Assembly (NCBI GenBank): GCA_001630475.1
Contig: KV419408.1
Span: forward strand, 186,001 to 250,000
DNA: 64,000 nucleotides
Direction: 5' to 3'
Source: Sistotremastrum niveocremeum HHB9708
Lineage: Eukaryota > Basidiomycota > Agaricomycetes > Sistotremastrales > Sistotremastraceae
The notes beneath the pieces are model-generated. The model had not been told where the DNA came from. It saw only the letters and a list, made by a program, of their open reading frames with translations, and made no database searches. Of the stretch, positions 13,901 to 25,505 are shown in pieces. A program made the translations under genes and the position numbers. Every line of letters starts with the position of its first letter. The stretch's first letter is position 1.

Positions 13901-16900
13901 CTGTCTGCGGGCTTATCCATGCTCACTAAAGACATGCCGAGTCTTGATAGCGTGATAGCCAAAATACCCTGAAGGAAATATTAGCTTGAATGTCATGAAA
14001 CGAGGAGGATGACACATACCTGCTGTGACATCAACAATTGAGCCATTGTTAGCTGGATGGCTTGCGTCGATGCATCAGAATCAGAAGCAAGGATGGAAAT
14101 CGAAACATCGTAGAGATCTACGCGGAAATCGAATTTCGACCCTGAAGTGGGCCCATCTAAGGGTTTGTCGGACACACTCTGAACTGCTTCAACTTCTGCT
14201 TCCGGTACCTTCGGGAAGGCACTTTGGAAGAAGTTCATAAGGGCGAAGACGGGATCCATCGTGAATATGATCCTCGGCGAATCTATCGTCACCACGGCCA
14301 TAGAGACATTGTTAAGACCACCTGTGGAAGTGTACAAGACCATAAACTGGTTGCGGTCATGCTGAGCAGCAGGGATGATCTCTCGAAACTTAGACGTGCC
14401 ACTGAGGGTGTTCGCTATCGTGAAGGATCGCAATGTCAGTTCAGCTTCTTGCGACCCGTCAGACAGTACTTTGAACCGGACAGTATTATCGTTCAATGCG
14501 AATCTCGCGATCCCGTGATTTTTAAGATTATTCTGATTGGTCGCCGAAGCATCGAAGAGTTGGAGGCGGATTGAGTTGACGGTTAAGATCACATCTAGCG
14601 ATGACCATATTTTCGATCCATCAGGGCGGATACCACGGGAGATCTCAGGAGCGAGGTCTGTGGAAGGTGTTGCTCTCAGTTCAACAGTTTGCGGGTCGGA
14701 TTCCTCAGTGGGCGGCGAGAGATCGCGGATTATGGGTTGCTCCTCCGCCACCGTGGAAGGAGAGGAGAATATTCGAGCGGTGGACGTTAATACGGTCATG
14801 AGTAGACAGTATTGTTGTTGGGTTAAAGAAAGCTTGACATCCGAGATCTTGACGTCTACCTGTTGCCGATCCTCAATCAACGAGACGAGTGGGGAGGAAT
14901 GGGATTTACTGACCTGCGTATCGGGTTTTTGAAGATCTATGGTACGGTCCACAGCTCCAACTTGAACTACCTCGGTAGTGATTTCCACATTATCAAGGAT
15001 CTTCAGACGAGACATGCTACCGGCGTCATACAGAGTTGATTCCAGGAGTATACCGCTCAAAGATGCTGAGATAGCGCTATCGTCACCTCGATAGGAATTT
15101 TTGGCCCCTATCTCCCCGAGTTTTACGACGAGCCCCTCAGCCGCATTGCTCGTCCCCCCGGGAAAAACGATGATTGGTGACTGCACTTTGATCTGGAATG
15201 CCATACGTGTAATCTCTGCCGCCCGTTGTACAGCTGCCGACGTAGCTGCATCATATAGAGCTTTGAGCTGCGCAAACTTGATCAGGAATGCATAGAGATC
15301 ATGTAGCGGGTTCTCCAAAACGTTGACTTTTACTGAGGCGGCCTGCAGTTCAACGAAGGAATTTATGCCCTTGAAATCGGGTGCGTTGGAGTCGAAAGTG
15401 CGATACTGGACTTCGGCAAAATTACCGCCCTCAATTGATAGGATTTCTCGGGGGGTCTTTGCTTCATGGGCTGACGAGGAATCGTCCACAAGGGACATGT
15501 TGCCGAGTCTGGTAGTAACACGGAGGGTGTTGTCAGGTACCAAAACGACCACGTCTGCGGTCGATAAAGCCAAAGTTGCAATCCGCCGATGCTCGTCGAC
15601 GAATACCACTAGGGAAGATGAGGCGAGGAATCTTGGCGCTAAAGCAACACCGCTCACATTTAATCGCGTCGAGGGTAACTCCAAGGCGAATGAGGCTGGA
15701 TTGAGTGTTCTTTTCCGGGGACTTAACAATTTCTTCCTTGTTCTGCGGGGCTTCGGTCGAAGGGCGCTCGGCCTCTTTATTTGGAACAAACGTCGTCATG
15801 ATAAAGTCATACATGGAGATGACAGGACGCGGCGAAAGTTCGAAGACGAGTGTTGACAACTTCATATCAATGTTCTGGTCGATCCCTCCATACTGCGTCT
15901 TAAACACAGGAGAATCTTTCTGGGCTCGTGTGTAGCTGACTTTCATGAGCTCTTTCTCAGCACTAGCACCGGAGGAATTCGACGAAATAAAATGGATGTC
16001 CTGGTCCGCTTCCTGTATTACGTTCACAGACAGTGCCCTGATTCTTTCCGTGAGGAGATTATTCGCAATGAACGTCTCGACACCCACTTTAGGCCCACTT
16101 GGACGACCATGTCATATTTTGAGACAGCTACTTGCAACCCAAAATTGGAAAGCATTACACTGCCCATGGGTTGATCATCGAGCTCCGAAGCTGCGGATTT
16201 GAGCAATGCTACTTTTAATGTCTGGACCTCGAACCCGAGCTCGAAAACATGTTGACGGTAATTCAGGACCTGTGAGGAAACTTAGGATATCCGACCCACA
16301 AACTCGCGCGCGCAAGACTCACGGAAGTTGTTCTCGAGGAGGACTCGGTCACACGTCGAGGACTAGGGGTCGGAGATCCATGCTCGCCATCCTCCTCTAC
16401 GATGTATTCTTTGTCTTCAGAGCTGAACATGGCTGAGCGTAAACGAAAAGCGTCCGGACGTTCGCCTTCCCGAGCTGCAATGCCAGTGGTCACGACCGTT
16501 GTAGGCGGTGTCCCGTCATCAAAGTTGGGGATAGCCACGTCGATGAATCGCATTAAAGCTTTGTATTTTTCGTCAGACAAGTTCACAGTTAAGTTCGGCA
16601 GCTTCCCCGAAACTTTGAACCTCGCCAAATTAACCGCACTTGGGATGATAGAAATCTGCACCCCGAGTTCAATGCTAACCCTCTCAAGAAGGTGTAGAGA
16701 GTGCGCTTGTTCCTCTACTCTGAGAGCTTTGATACAGGATTGCAGATCGTGCCCTATTAGGAACTAGAAATTATGAGCGTTGAATTCATCAGATATTGAC
16801 ATGACGGCATTACCTGTGCGTCCTTTAAGCGTAGCGTAAATTTGTCGTACATCAACGACTCAAGTCGTTTCAAATCTTCTTCGTTGTACTCATCGTTCCG

Positions 16901-19684
16901 GCGCGCTCGAACTTCTTCTACAGCCTGCTTATCAACAAGGTCGCTCTCGATAGAGATATGTCCTGCGTCAATCACAAGATGACTGCAATTCTTTATTGTA
17001 ACACTGCTCAAAGGGTCGTCAGTGGATTGTTACTTTGATCCGGGGGTCGAGGCACTTACTCCTCAGGAATAATGATGATAGGGGCGCTGATATCCAACTG
17101 AATATCAATAGTCTTATGACTTTGGAGCGCATATTCCAGGCCAGTCCTGGTGTCCTCGCTCAGAGTTTGCAGCGTCTGTGTTGCTGCATCCTGGGAACAT
17201 CAGCTGTTATTTGCCGTGACTGGGATGGAAGGTTGCAAATGTACTCACAAGCAATGCTTCAACAGACTCCAGTTGACTTTCCGGTGGCTTGAAGAACAGA
17301 TATATGGCTTCGATATATCCACGGTGATATATCACTTCCATGTATTGCATGCGGACGGACAGGGCATTATCAGCCTGTTCTGTCAAAGGATTACTTTCGT
17401 ATTTGATTGATAGGAATGGATTTTCGGATGTCACGTCAATGGCGGATTGCGGTGGGGTGCTCAGCGAATCTTCAGAGGGGTGTTCTTCTTTGACCCTGAC
17501 GATCTGCTTGTACAAACTGTCAGGCGTGGTTCCATCGAATACCGAGAAACTGCCAAGGGATAGAGCCGCTTCCATATTATCCGGCCGTTGGATCAACGTG
17601 GCTTGAAAACCATTGAAGTTGATTGAAATGATGTCGGTAGTGGACCCATGTGGATCTTTCGATAACGAAAACGATCCTTCATGCAACCGCGCATTGATAC
17701 GCATTTTCTGTGCTTCTCGTGGTAGTTCAAACGCGTTGGCGACTGCAGCTTTCTCGTCGTAGTCAATGGCATCGTAGAGTTCCTTCCGCTGTTCATCTGT
17801 CATCTCTCCCGATAGGGCTTGAGTGTCCTTCGATGCCGTACTTGCGCCACTGCCCCAAATCCAAGACGTCCAGCCTGTTTGAGCTTGTGCCTGCTGCTTT
17901 TTCTTCTCTTCCTCTAGTTTTCTTCTAGAAGCTTGATCTTTTCGAGACTGCGATCGTGCAATCGACCTGTAAAATCTGATGTCTTCATAAGAGAGCTTCT
18001 TTTCTAAAGCGTCCAAGGACTCTTGCTCCTGCAGGCTGGAGTGAGTGTCACATCAACCAGACTTTCTTTGGGACTGACTCCAAGAGTGATCTGATTTGTA
18101 AGCTTTTGCTTGAATATTCGCACGTAGGAGTGGCGATCATCCCTGCGTTCGGCGAAATATTGCCATGTCCACCGCCTATTCTTATCATGGACGCCCTGAA
18201 GTATGGCATTCCCAGCGAAGCGAAGCAACGCTCGTGAACGATTATTATCGAGCTCCTCTTCCGTCGGCCGATATTTATGATACTAGGGATGCGCCCTCAG
18301 TCCCAGGAACTCATGACATACTGCTGAGAGACCGACCTGGTGCTGTCGAAGATAGAAGTGGTACATATCTATCAAGGAAATGATGTCCCGATATTGATGG
18401 TCGTCAAGAGTGAAAGCTAGCTCGTTGAATTGCAGCTCGACATCATTCTTGGGATGCGCAACCTCTGCTTTAGGGTTTATGGTAATCTATCGAGATTGTC
18501 AAGCAATTAATCTGTTAACGAGATCAAATACGCCTACTTTTCCCTCTCCCGAGACAGGTTTGACTATGAATTGATGCTGAGGAAGATCAGCGCCTTTGGC
18601 GATCTAGATTCGCAATCAGCCAACAAAAATCGTGGTTACGGGAAGGACTCGCCAATGCAGTGAATCTCTTAAGCGCCTCATCAACTCCCAGACCTGCCAT
18701 ACTTTCGGAATCGGTATTGAAGTAGATGGCCAGAGATTCAAGTTTTGCGAGCTAGGTCCGACTCAGACGCAATTGTGATCCATTTGACCTGCAACTACCT
18801 TATGGATGGCCGTTTTGGTGCTCTGTATGAACGCAGGTTCCCATTTATCGTTCACAGAAATGATTTTAAAGTCGGAGAGTGTGATACCTGCCGCAAACGG
18901 ATGCTTAAAGAACTATGTCAGACATATGGCTTCACGAGACGCCTAGAGACCTCACTCCAGGGCAGCTTAATTTGTCTTCGTAGCGTATGTGAACGTTCCT
19001 AACGGTGATCTGAACATTGCTGATGACTTTTGCAAGTAGAGATGCCACAAGTCCTTCCTGTTTCTGAGATTCGTCTACAATATTGCTGCTTAGTCCAAGA
19101 TTTCGTTTAGACCTATTGCTACTCACCAGAAATCGCGTCCTGTCCTTTCATTTGCAACAGTTCCGCATTTTCCAGACGGTCGAATTTTGCAGCTTGCGCC
19201 CGTCTCTCGTCTTCTTCGGGATCAAACTGGCAGCAGTCAATACACGCACAGGAGTGTTTCTGCAGAAGTAACGTGCCTTGGATTGAGAACCGGGCACAGC
19301 CAGAAGGTAGACGTTCTCAATGACAATCTCAAGGGGCTTATCTGTCAAGTTCTTCCAGCTCAAATTGACAGTGAAGAGGCCGAGATAGCCTAGAATTTCT
19401 GGTTGAGGCTACGGATGTAATTGACTGGGCGGCGAGGCACGAACCTTCGAGCACATCTACGGGCAGTCTGAACTTGTCTAAAGCCTCTCGCTTTAGCCTA
19501 AGATTCTTCAGAGTTAATTGACCCGTTCCAAGCCCATAGTTGACTTGATTAAGATCGAGATTCTCGACGTAAGGCGCGAGGAGCCGATTGAATAGCTATC
19601 AATGATCAGGACACGGTGCTCCCTAGGCTGGTGCCACAGACGTACTGCATATAATACCTCCTTCAACGGGTCTGACCACCACAT
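7961..19684 (-). CDS. VPS13: VPS13 bridge-like lipid-transfer protein
   Basis: VPS13 is a very large rod-like protein that channels phospholipids between organelles at contact sites. The start is MWWSDPLKEVLYA at 19684. After an intron this runs into the chorein domain (LFNRLLAPYVENLDLNQVNY, LRLKREALDKFRLPVDVLEG, LTDKPLEIVIENVYLLAVPG). The long middle consists of repeating beta-rich chorein-like segments, including one uninterrupted exon at about 13993-15789. The stretch at about 10500-13300 reads as the SHR-binding/VAB region (KIENLTLYPLEVTLVDEAGH, PYRIRNRTGGPLQIW). Further on is the YGVTAGAEALATSVASGFEG helix block typical of the VPS13 C-terminal region. A PH-like end (TASRVLCFTSSKLRLVWDL, FSAVAKVVKAFNAQRRIE) closes the protein at 7961. 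The spliced product should be close to 3,000 residues with many short introns, the usual size for the family. Identity is secure; individual intron borders were not all resolved. Confidence 0.95.
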
Positions 19685-19938
19685 AGCGTGGATGGACTGA
19701 AAAGAAAGAGATTGGGAGGCGGAAAGGGCACGGCGGGGAGAATGGGCTATTATGTGCTGACGTCACATGAGGAGGATGAATATTTTGGGCGTGATTTCTT
19801 ACGTAAGCGACGTCACGACTGGATTGGAAGTGACTTGAGGGAAACACGCTATTGCTTGCACGGGACAAGCACGGCAGGAAGTATGAAATCGATGTCTGAT
19901 CTCGCTCAATCACAGACTTGACGCATTTCTTCACTATC

Positions 19939-20633
19939 ATGTTCGCTATGTCTTCCGTGTCGTCTGGGTCGGCGATCAACACCATCGGCCAGGTCTGGCG
20001 TCGACCTCTTCCTTCCAACTCGCGTCTGGTCTGACTAGCACCTCTGCAGTACAACGATCTCAACAGCGCCTTGAAACCCTTTCTCAGGTTCAGTCTTATT
20101 CTGCCAATAATATTTCGGGAGACCTGGCTCTCATCGGCATTTAGAACCGTCGTAAAATCCGGGTCTACAGTACGGGTGCTTTGCACGGTGCCCACGTGGA
20201 CCCCTTCCTCCCCGACTTGTACGAATTAAATCGCATTTACTATGAAGCAAGTTTAACAAGACACCAGTCACCGATCTGCACGATCTACATAATCTTCGGT
20301 CGCGGTCGCTGGTGTTCATCCATGAACTACTTTCGGCCCTTCGTGCTGCTGGCGTTCGCAGACTGCCAATATTTCTAAGCATTTCCTGACTGCTCCGGCT
20401 AGATTCAGGCCAGCTACATACTGGCGCCTTCTGACTTGCCTATCGTGCTAATCCGAACTTTGCCGGCCGATCGTAATACCGGCTCTCAAGAAGCGGTCGA
20501 TACGCTCGGGGCGGTGACCTGGGAGCGGTGAGTCTCTTAACGCTGCATGGCTATACGTCGCCTGAAACGCGGAGGCAGGGAGAAGGCATTCTTGACGACA
20601 GTGGGCAGTAGCACGGTGTTGGTGGTGTCATAG
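19939..20633 (+). CDS. small six-exon gene, product not recognised (about 135 aa)
   Basis: No single open frame reveals this gene, but six exons join in one frame with GT-AG introns of 49-73 nt. They are 19939-19992, 20050-20087, 20145-20187, 20261-20353, 20403-20527 and 20579-20633. The exon lengths sum to 408 nt, giving 135 codons plus a TAG. The product starts MFAMSSVSSGSAINTIGQ (a second ATG three codons on is possible). It continues with YNDLNSALKPFLR, STVRVLCTTPVTDLHDL, a helix-like RSRSLVFIHELLSALRAAG, strand-like IQASYILAPSDLPIVLIRT, and ends REKAFLTTVGSSTVLVVS. There is no signal peptide, no obvious membrane segment, and no cysteine or metal motif. The alternating strand/helix pattern suggests a small globular alpha/beta protein. 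It is divergent from VPS13 with 254 bp between start codons. I do not recognise the family. Confidence rests on the coherent splice model rather than on homology. Confidence 0.7.
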
Positions 20634-20946
20634 CAGAAACGATTGGGGAGGCTGGATGCAGATCCGGAGACTCGCCAGGCCATGTATATCTCCATGCTTC
20701 ATGATTGGAATAGAACCGCTTGTGATGTGTATAGCTTGTATGATCTTGGGGATGGCACAGATGGGGCCATGTGAAAAGGGCCCGGAGAGCTGAACGGTCG
20801 TGTTGCTTTTCGGAGACGACGCGCGCGGCTGTCTTGACCCGAGTCCGCTCTAAAAATTCTTAACACCCCACCAGCCGAACGTCCCCATCGCTCTTTCCTG
20901 CGCGTCCACCAGCGTCCTCTCCTTACCTGTCACTACTTTCTAAGCC
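20634..20946. other. upstream region of the ELO elongase gene
   Basis: These 313 bp lie between the small six-exon gene and the elongase start. They end in a pyrimidine-rich leader (about 20885-20940), common before fungal start codons, preceded by an AT-rich CTAAAAATTC string near 20849. No further gene is evident. Confidence 0.45.
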
Positions 20947-22166
20947 ATGGCCAACCTTGCTGATTTTATTCTGAACAATGTCCCTCTTCCATCCATCCCT
21001 TCTTACCTGACCCATTACGAGCCAGGGAAAACACCCCTCTCTCAAACGACTCACGTCTTTGCCACCCTTATTGGCTATCTTGTAGTCGTCTTTTCCCTCA
21101 AGGCTATCATGGGGCCCTTCCGACCCCTGAAGCTCACCCTCCTCTTTCAAGCCCACAACATCATCCTCAGTGTGGGCAGCGGTCTGCTTCTCGCGTTGAT
21201 GCTGGAAGAAATCACGCCAATCGTTTGGAATCATGGCTTTTTCTATGGCATTTGTAGTCAAAAATCATGGACTCCCGTGAGTTTTAGAGAAACACTGGCG
21301 GAATGACACGTCGTTCATAATCAACGACGCGCTTCTAGCGACTGGAATTCTACTACTTGATCAACTACTACATCAAGTACCTTGAACTTATTGACACCGT
21401 CTTTTTGGCTCTCAAAAAGAAGCCGTTGGGTAAAGTTTTTCCTCTGTGACTTCCAAAGCGCCGTAATTCATTATGCTGTGCCTAGCCTTTCTTCATGTGT
21501 TCCACCATTCCGCGACTGCTCTTCTGTGCTTCACTCAGTTAAATGGCAAAACCAGTGTAGTACGTCCTTTCTACGTTTCGTCAAAGTGGTACTCAATGAC
21601 GGTCCCATGCAGTCTTGGGTACCTATAGTGTTGAACCTCACCGTCCATGTTGCGATGTGTCAGTCACTCCCGTTCTTTCGTGTCTGCGATTTCTCATACC
21701 CATGTTCAGATTACTATTATTACGCGACGGCTGGTGGACGTAAGATTTGGTGGAAGAAATACCTGACGTCGATGCAGATCACCCAATTCGTCATCGACTT
21801 GTTCGTCGTGTACTTTGCAAGCACGTATCTCGTCCTTCCCAGTTCGCGTCGTTCCAGTATTCTAATTCTTCTTTCTTTTCTTTTCCCATCATCGAAATCC
21901 CCCTTTCTCACTCCCCCCTTTTTCTCTTCCTTTTTTCAACAGGTTATTCCTATTTCGTTTCCAGCTATTTCAGGGACATTCTGCCGGCTCGCGGAAGCTG
22001 CTCGGGAACAGAAAGCGCCGCCATCTTCGGATGTGCTCTGCTTACCAGCTACCTCTTCCTGTTCATTCACTTTTACATTCAAACGTACAAGAAGCCGGCA
22101 AGCGCCAAAGGAAAGGGCAAGGCTAACGGGCATGCAAACGGCAATGGCAATGGTGTTGCTCAGTAA
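20947..22166 (+). CDS. ELO-family very-long-chain fatty acid elongase
   Basis: Elongases of this family catalyse the condensation of malonyl-CoA with long-chain acyl-CoA in the ER membrane, feeding sphingolipid and VLCFA synthesis. The first exon (MANLADFILNN...) carries the first two membrane helices and PFRPLKLTLLFQAHN. Later exons give RLEFYYLINYYIKYLELIDT, the catalytic histidine box FLHVFHHSATALLCF (HxxHH) at about 21487-21530, and YYYYYATAGGRKIWWKKY. After these come SMQITQFVIDLFVVYF and ESAAIFGCALLTSYLFLFIH. The tail is Lys/Gly/Asn-rich (KKPASAKGKGKANG), fitting ER retention. The last intron, between about 21817 and 21942, is awkward: no GT donor gives the family-like join. Either a GC donor is used or a few extra residues are included; see findings. 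Sequence is closest to fungal ELO2/ELO3-type enzymes, but chain-length specificity cannot be told. Confidence 0.92.
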
Positions 22167-22393
22167 GTATGCAGACTTCAATCATGACCTAGACTGAGAT
22201 CCGTCTGCTTTAGCTCTTACAAGACGGAGTAGAAGAGGTGATGGATTTATGGCCGAGGACGAATTAATCATGCGATGCGCGCACATTTGCGCAACGACCC
22301 ATATACCGCGTAGTAATACATTTTCTACTTTTTGTTCATTCGCCTTCAATCCAATTCCGGGATGTGTTTTGTTCGACCCAGCTTTTGCCCTGC

Positions 22394-25391
22394 ATGACTA
22401 AATCGGCGAAGGATGCACAACGGCCTCGACCGTTTCAGCTGTTTGCCGGAGCCGAAATCCAAGCCGCAGAACGACTCTGTCTGCGAGAGCAGACTTTAGA
22501 CGTAATGGCACATACGATTCCTCCAGCTCAGAACGGAGAAATCACATCTCTTGCCGACGTCTGGCTACCGACAGCACTCGACGACTATGCCCCAAGAAAG
22601 TCTGGTAATCGCAAGCGGAAAGATTCACTCTCTCATGGCTCCGGCGACCAGACTCGCATTGTCAAAGGCAAGACGCTAGACTCGTCCTTCTTAACAGAAG
22701 CTCATGCGGCGTAGAGAAATCCAGCTGGTTGAATATGCCTTGGGTAACGTCGCCCAGCGCGCCAGCCTCTCCCGGGAGCTGGACGCCTGCAGTCCTCAAA
22801 TTCAAGCACGAATGTGCCGAGCTCAGAATATATAATGAGAAGGTCACAACAGCTCTCACCCATCGAGCTTGTCCTGATGACTCAGATAGACAGATCAAAG
22901 ATATCATCTGGTTCATGTGAATAAGCTTCAAGCCAACCAGATACAATCGGTTCATTATTCTCTCGGTTACCGAAACTATACCCTCGGCCTATACTGTCCT
23001 CAGTAAGTACTGCACGCACTGATTGGCTGCTCTTTCCTGATGTGGAGAATAGTGATGCTGGAATGTCTGTGACAGCGTTTCAATGGCCCATCTATTTGTC
23101 ATTCCACTCTGTCGAGATGCTGAATGCATGGATTGTCCTACTGCGTACATATGCGAAACCCGAGCTCTATGGTACCAGTTCGGATGGTTACCGTATATGG
23201 AGGAGCATGAACCTTTATATCAAAACCGCTGAGCGCATCAGAGCACCGTCATCATTTGCCATCCACTCTTCTCGCCAGGATGTCGCCGTGACTATTGAAC
23301 AGGAATCCAAAGACCTAGACTTATTCTGTGAGATTCGTGTCAATCAACGACTATGCGCGCGGACCTCAGTCCAGAAGGGTCAGGGGCTTGCAGGATGGAT
23401 GGAGTCCTTCTTGCTGCGCGATCTACCACCCCTCGAATCTCTATCTTTTGACGTTTGGCAAGAAAAGAAAAACGCCAGTCCTCTTCTTCTGGGGAGTGTG
23501 TCCATTCCGGTCCATGACTTCATCAGGGGAGAGTTCGTGGACGGTTTCTTCCCGATCTTGACTACATCGAGAGATGACGGGACTCTCTCTACCCATGCGG
23601 GAGATTTGAACATCGAACTCAAGCTGACCGAGTTAGTGAATTCGCCTCAGTCAACCGGTTACTTATGCTGGATCAGAGAAATCGTGATTCCCCAGGCCCA
23701 ATGTAATAGTTTGATGAGGGTGAGTGATTTGGCCTATAACATTACGGGTTTCTGATGATACATTTCTAGCTGCTGGACAGCTCAAATTGGTTTTCAATGC
23801 TCGGTTGTCTCGATCCGCACATGTCTCTCGATCGCAAATACTTGATGCCTCACATCGTCGCGATAGCTGTCGCACGAGGACGTCTAATGGACCTTTTGAA
23901 AGATCTGGCAAATCATCAGATAGTCCTCGAAAATAGTTGTGAGTGGTCAAGGCCCTTCTCCAGCTCAGCAAAAACTGACCTGTATCTTACAGCGTCAGCT
24001 ATATTCAGATCGAATACTGATTTAAGCGCCGCGGTTGATGAAGTGATGAAACTTTATGGAAAAGACTGGTTAGAGGCCAGTATAGGTCCGGTCGTCCGTC
24101 AGCTGATTCAAGAACGTGTTACTATTGAGCTGGAGCCATCAAAAACATCCAAAGGAATCAAGGAATATGACCAGAATGTTAAAACCCTTGTTTTATGGTT
24201 GTCTCACTTTTGGAAGCGGATATGGGCCGCACGAGAGGAATGCCCGCCGTCGGTTCATGTTCTGTTCACTCTGCGGGATATTCGCTTACAAATCTGTCCT
24301 GAAGTGAGCTCAGAGAGCTGTTTTCCTTCGTGAGAAAGATAGTCGACCAAAAGTTTTCTCTCGAGCAAAGCAATGCTCGATGGCAATGTGTCTCTGCCTT
24401 CGCTTTCCTCAGATACATAGTGCCTGCTATAATCAGTCCGGATTTGTTCAACTTATGCCACGGTGGGTTATAGGTTCAACTTTCATTGTATCTTCAGCTA
24501 ACGCATCACGAGGTCAACCCAATGGCACTGCTAAAACAACCCTGATCCATATTTCCAAAACCCTCCAAAAGCTTGCAAATCTGAAAACAGTGAGTTGTCA
24601 GTGCCCATTGTTCAAGGCGCTCACCAAAACACTAGTCTGTTGATAAGGAAGAATTCAATAGAAGCGTGAAGGAATTCCTTCAATCCCACGTACCTGTGAT
24701 GATCGATTACCTCGTCGTCATCTCAACGCCAAAGGAAACAAAACAAAACCGAGGAGCTAATTTCGACACCGAAAACGCATCACGCCTACAAATTATCACC
24801 ACCGTCCACCAAAAATCTGCAACGTTCGAGCCCTTGCATCGCGAATCGATTCCTCTACTCCCTCATCTTATTGACATCACCAGTCACCTCGTCACCATTG
24901 CATCGATCATGGTGCGGCATCTTCGGAAACCAGAGGACAGAGGCAAAACCGCCATCCAGAAACTGGCCACCGCAGAGAACATCGCTACGATATCGAGATT
25001 GTTTCTGGAATGTTTTGAGCTCGAATCTCAGGCCTTGTATCGAGTGAAGAAAACTGCTCGTCGACATGGTCGGCTGGGAAGTCAGTACTCTGGCCGAGGC
25101 CGGACTTCCGATTCAGTCGAATATCAGGCGACTGTGGAGGATACACTGATTGCTCCGGGCGCGAATCCTCGCCGCAGAAGCACTCTTGTCCGACGGTCAA
25201 GATCTGTTCGACCTGGTACCATATACAACATCCCGTCGTCTTATTCCAGATTGACGGGCTTTGAAGCTACGCCCGTAATCGGGTTCACTGGAAGTCAAGG
25301 TTCCGGTTTGCCTCCATTGCAGTTTGATAGCGGCCAAGAAAGCCGGAAACGAAAAATGGGGAATGTGTTATCTATCTTCCATCGTAAATGA
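22394..25391 (+). CDS. Ras GTPase-activating protein with PH and C2 domains
   Basis: RasGAPs switch Ras off by supplying an arginine finger to its active site. The N-terminal exons encode a Lys/Arg-rich stretch and then a split PH domain (ALVLKFKHECAELRIYNEK, YHLVHVNKLQANQIQ, WPIYLSFHSVEMLNAWIVLL). A C2 domain follows (DLDLFCEIRVNQRLCARTS, LESLSFDVWQEKKNASPLLL, GSVSIPVHDFIRGEFVDGFF). The catalytic domain has AIFRSNTDLSAAVDEVMKLY with the finger Arg in FRSNT, GKDWLEASIGPVV, and the invariant AFLRYIVPAIISPDLFNLC motif (FLR...PAI). The C-terminal tail is basic (RRRSTLVRRSRSVRPG). Around eight short introns are needed. The start at 22394 was chosen because it opens MTKSAKDAQR; an in-frame ATG at 22364 is an alternative. 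Domain order matches fungal Gap1-type RasGAPs. Confidence 0.9.
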
Positions 25392-25505
25392 TATTCTATG
25401 CATCGGTGTATTTTGTATTCAATTACTCGGCGATTGAGTTGTAGTTGGAATAGATGTATTAATGTGTATTAATAAAACAAAATGGGACAGAATGAAGGAT
25501 AAGCT

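Noticed and set aside
15323-15856. A 177-codon open frame on the plus strand inside VPS13
   Set aside because: It lies antisense to a long VPS13 exon whose protein matches the family; the plus-strand protein shows no domain or signal and is a shadow frame.
19623-20195. A 190-codon minus-strand frame upstream of VPS13
   Set aside because: It overlaps the VPS13 start and the six-exon plus-strand gene; its protein has no recognisable domain, whereas the plus-strand exon chain keeps frame throughout.
21382-22197. A 271-codon open frame on the plus strand
   Set aside because: It runs through the introns of the elongase gene; only parts coincide with real ELO exons.
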